A stretch of DNA of 13,162 bases, taken from the NCBI GenBank assembly GCA_018711955.1, contig DVHQ01000041.1:1-13162 (forward strand), in the 5' to 3' direction. Positions within the stretch are counted from its first letter, which is position 1, and each line of letters starts with the position of its first letter. Origin of the DNA: Limiplasma merdipullorum. GTDB taxonomy: Bacteria; Bacillota; Clostridia; Christensenellales; Aristaeellaceae. The position numbers and the translations under genes are program-made. Shown here piece by piece: positions 12,560 through 13,162 of this stretch. The notes beneath the pieces are model-generated. The model was given only the letters and a program-made list of their open reading frames with translations, was not told where the DNA came from and did no database searches.

Positions 12560-13105
12560 TCATGCGCGGACCTCGTATTCGTCCCTGAGTATGCTGAGAA
12601 TGCCCACATCGCAAAAGCGTCCGTCTGTAAAAAACGCATGGCGCTTCACGCCTTCCATCACGAAGCCGGCTTTCTGGTAGCACTTGCGCGCGGCGTGGTT
12701 TTCCATATGGACCTCCATCTCCAGCCGCTCCAGGCCCAGCGTGCGGAAAGCAAAGTGCTTCATTAGCTCCAGTGCCTCCCGGCCCAGGCCCTGGCCCCGG
12801 TCCGACGCGCTGCCGATAACCATACCCAGTTCGCCGCATCGCAGCCGCCAGTCCACCTGGAACATGTCCAGCTGCCCGATATAGCGCTCGTCCCCGCGGT
12901 CCGCGATGACGAAGTTATAGGCACTATGGCTGCTTTGCAGCATGCGGGAGAGAAACTCCTCACTGTCCACCATGGTCTGCGGGGGCCAGAAGCGTGTGGA
13001 CAGGTAGCGGGTCGTTTCAGCATCGTTGACCCATTTACGGATATCTCCGATGTCGTCGGCCTTGTATTCGCGCAGCATCACGCGCTCACCCAGTAGCCTC
13101 GGCAT
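12560..13105 (-). CDS. GNAT-family N-acetyltransferase (RimJ/RimL type)
   Basis: 181 residues, a single GNAT domain. It transfers acetyl from acetyl-CoA to an amine; RimJ/RimL relatives acetylate protein N-termini, but many homologues act on small molecules and the substrate here is unknown. The opening LLGERVMLREYKADDIGDI (4-22) is typical of the RimL group. The acetyl-CoA pyrophosphate loop is RGQGLG (103-108), followed by helix REALELMKHF. VHMENHAARKCYQKAGFVMEG (132-152) matches motif B, split as N136 and Y143 in the usual positions. The start at 13105 has AGGAGT (13111-13116), which overlaps the stop codon of the upstream gene, so the two are probably one operon. Confidence 0.9.
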   Translation of the reverse strand: MPRLLGERVMLREYKADDIGDIRKWVNDAETTRYLSTRFWPPQTMVDSEEFLSRMLQSSHSAYNFVIADRGDERYIGQLDMFQVDWRLRCGELGMVIGSASDRGQGLGREALELMKHFAFRTLGLERLEMEVHMENHAARKCYQKAGFVMEGVKRHAFFTDGRFCDVGILSILRDEYEVRA

Positions 13106-13108
13106 GCG

Positions 13109-13162
13109 TTACTCCTCGTCTTCGCCGTCAAGATCGACTGTTTCCATCTCCAGCGCGGCAGC
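13109..13162 (-). CDS. C-terminal end of an unidentified acidic protein (partial)
   Basis: Only the last 17 codons are in the window: AAALEMETVDLDGEDEE then TAA. The tail is very acidic. Its stop is 3 bases before the GNAT start and its last codons form the GNAT Shine-Dalgarno, which is strong evidence that it is a real coding end. The family cannot be decided. Confidence 0.6.
   Translation of the reverse strand, partial: AAALEMETVDLDGEDEE

Noticed and set aside
10977..12680. A 567-codon open frame on the plus strand
   Set aside because: It lies antisense to the unmistakable aspartate kinase gene and runs through the lysC promoter and the GNAT terminator; it has no family resemblance.

Overview
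The window is a compact, GC-rich (estimated by eye at around 60%) bacterial chromosome segment with short intergenic gaps and good Shine-Dalgarno sequences (AGGAGG type). It looks like a Gram-positive Firmicute, most likely a high-GC gut-type member of the Clostridia. The basis is the order yggS-sepF-yggT-ylmH-divIVA, a SigB/SigF/SigG-type sigma factor just upstream of it, and a clostridial-style class I GAPDH. The exact taxon cannot be read from the sequence. I see no mobile element, CRISPR array, tRNA or rRNA, and no stretch over 300 bases without a gene.

Layout from left to right: (1) 1-499, minus strand: the N-terminal half of gap (GAPDH), cut by the window edge, with its own sigma-A-like promoter and a perfect palindrome at the predicted transcription start. 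(2) 607-1470, minus: an EamA/DMT transporter. (3) 1565-2407, plus: an RlmA-type 23S rRNA guanine methyltransferase, divergent from the transporter and the only plus-strand gene. It converges on divIVA at a strong hairpin (2411-2434) that can serve both genes. (4) 2459-8640, minus: an eight-gene cell-division/envelope cluster, transcribed in the order RsbW/SpoIIAB-like protein, sigma factor, HlyD-like membrane protein, yggS, sepF, yggT, ylmH, divIVA. A good promoter sits at 8673-8702, inside the end of the preceding gene. (5) 8671-12383, minus: aspartate kinase, a large DUF6020-like membrane protein and a TauE/SafE (TSUP) permease. These are tightly packed behind a TTGACT/TAGAAT promoter at 12436-12465, and transcription may run on into cluster 4. 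(6) 12495-13162, minus: a strong terminator, a RimJ/RimL-type GNAT acetyltransferase, and the last 17 codons of an unidentified acidic protein.

The most interesting part is cluster 4. In Bacillus subtilis the ylm-divIVA genes lie downstream of sigE-sigG. Here the corresponding position holds a SigB/F/G-family sigma factor paired with an anti-sigma-like protein that appears to have lost its ATP-binding motifs, and I see no SpoIIAA/RsbV-like anti-anti-sigma gene. Between them and sepF lies a HlyD-like, single-pass membrane protein with a Gln/Pro/Gly/Tyr-rich cytoplasmic tail containing a 9-residue tandem repeat. SepF itself is more than twice its usual length, with a Q/P/G/Y-rich linker of similar composition. 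This suggests, as inference only, that the sigma module, the membrane anchor and the SepF/DivIVA machinery are functionally connected.
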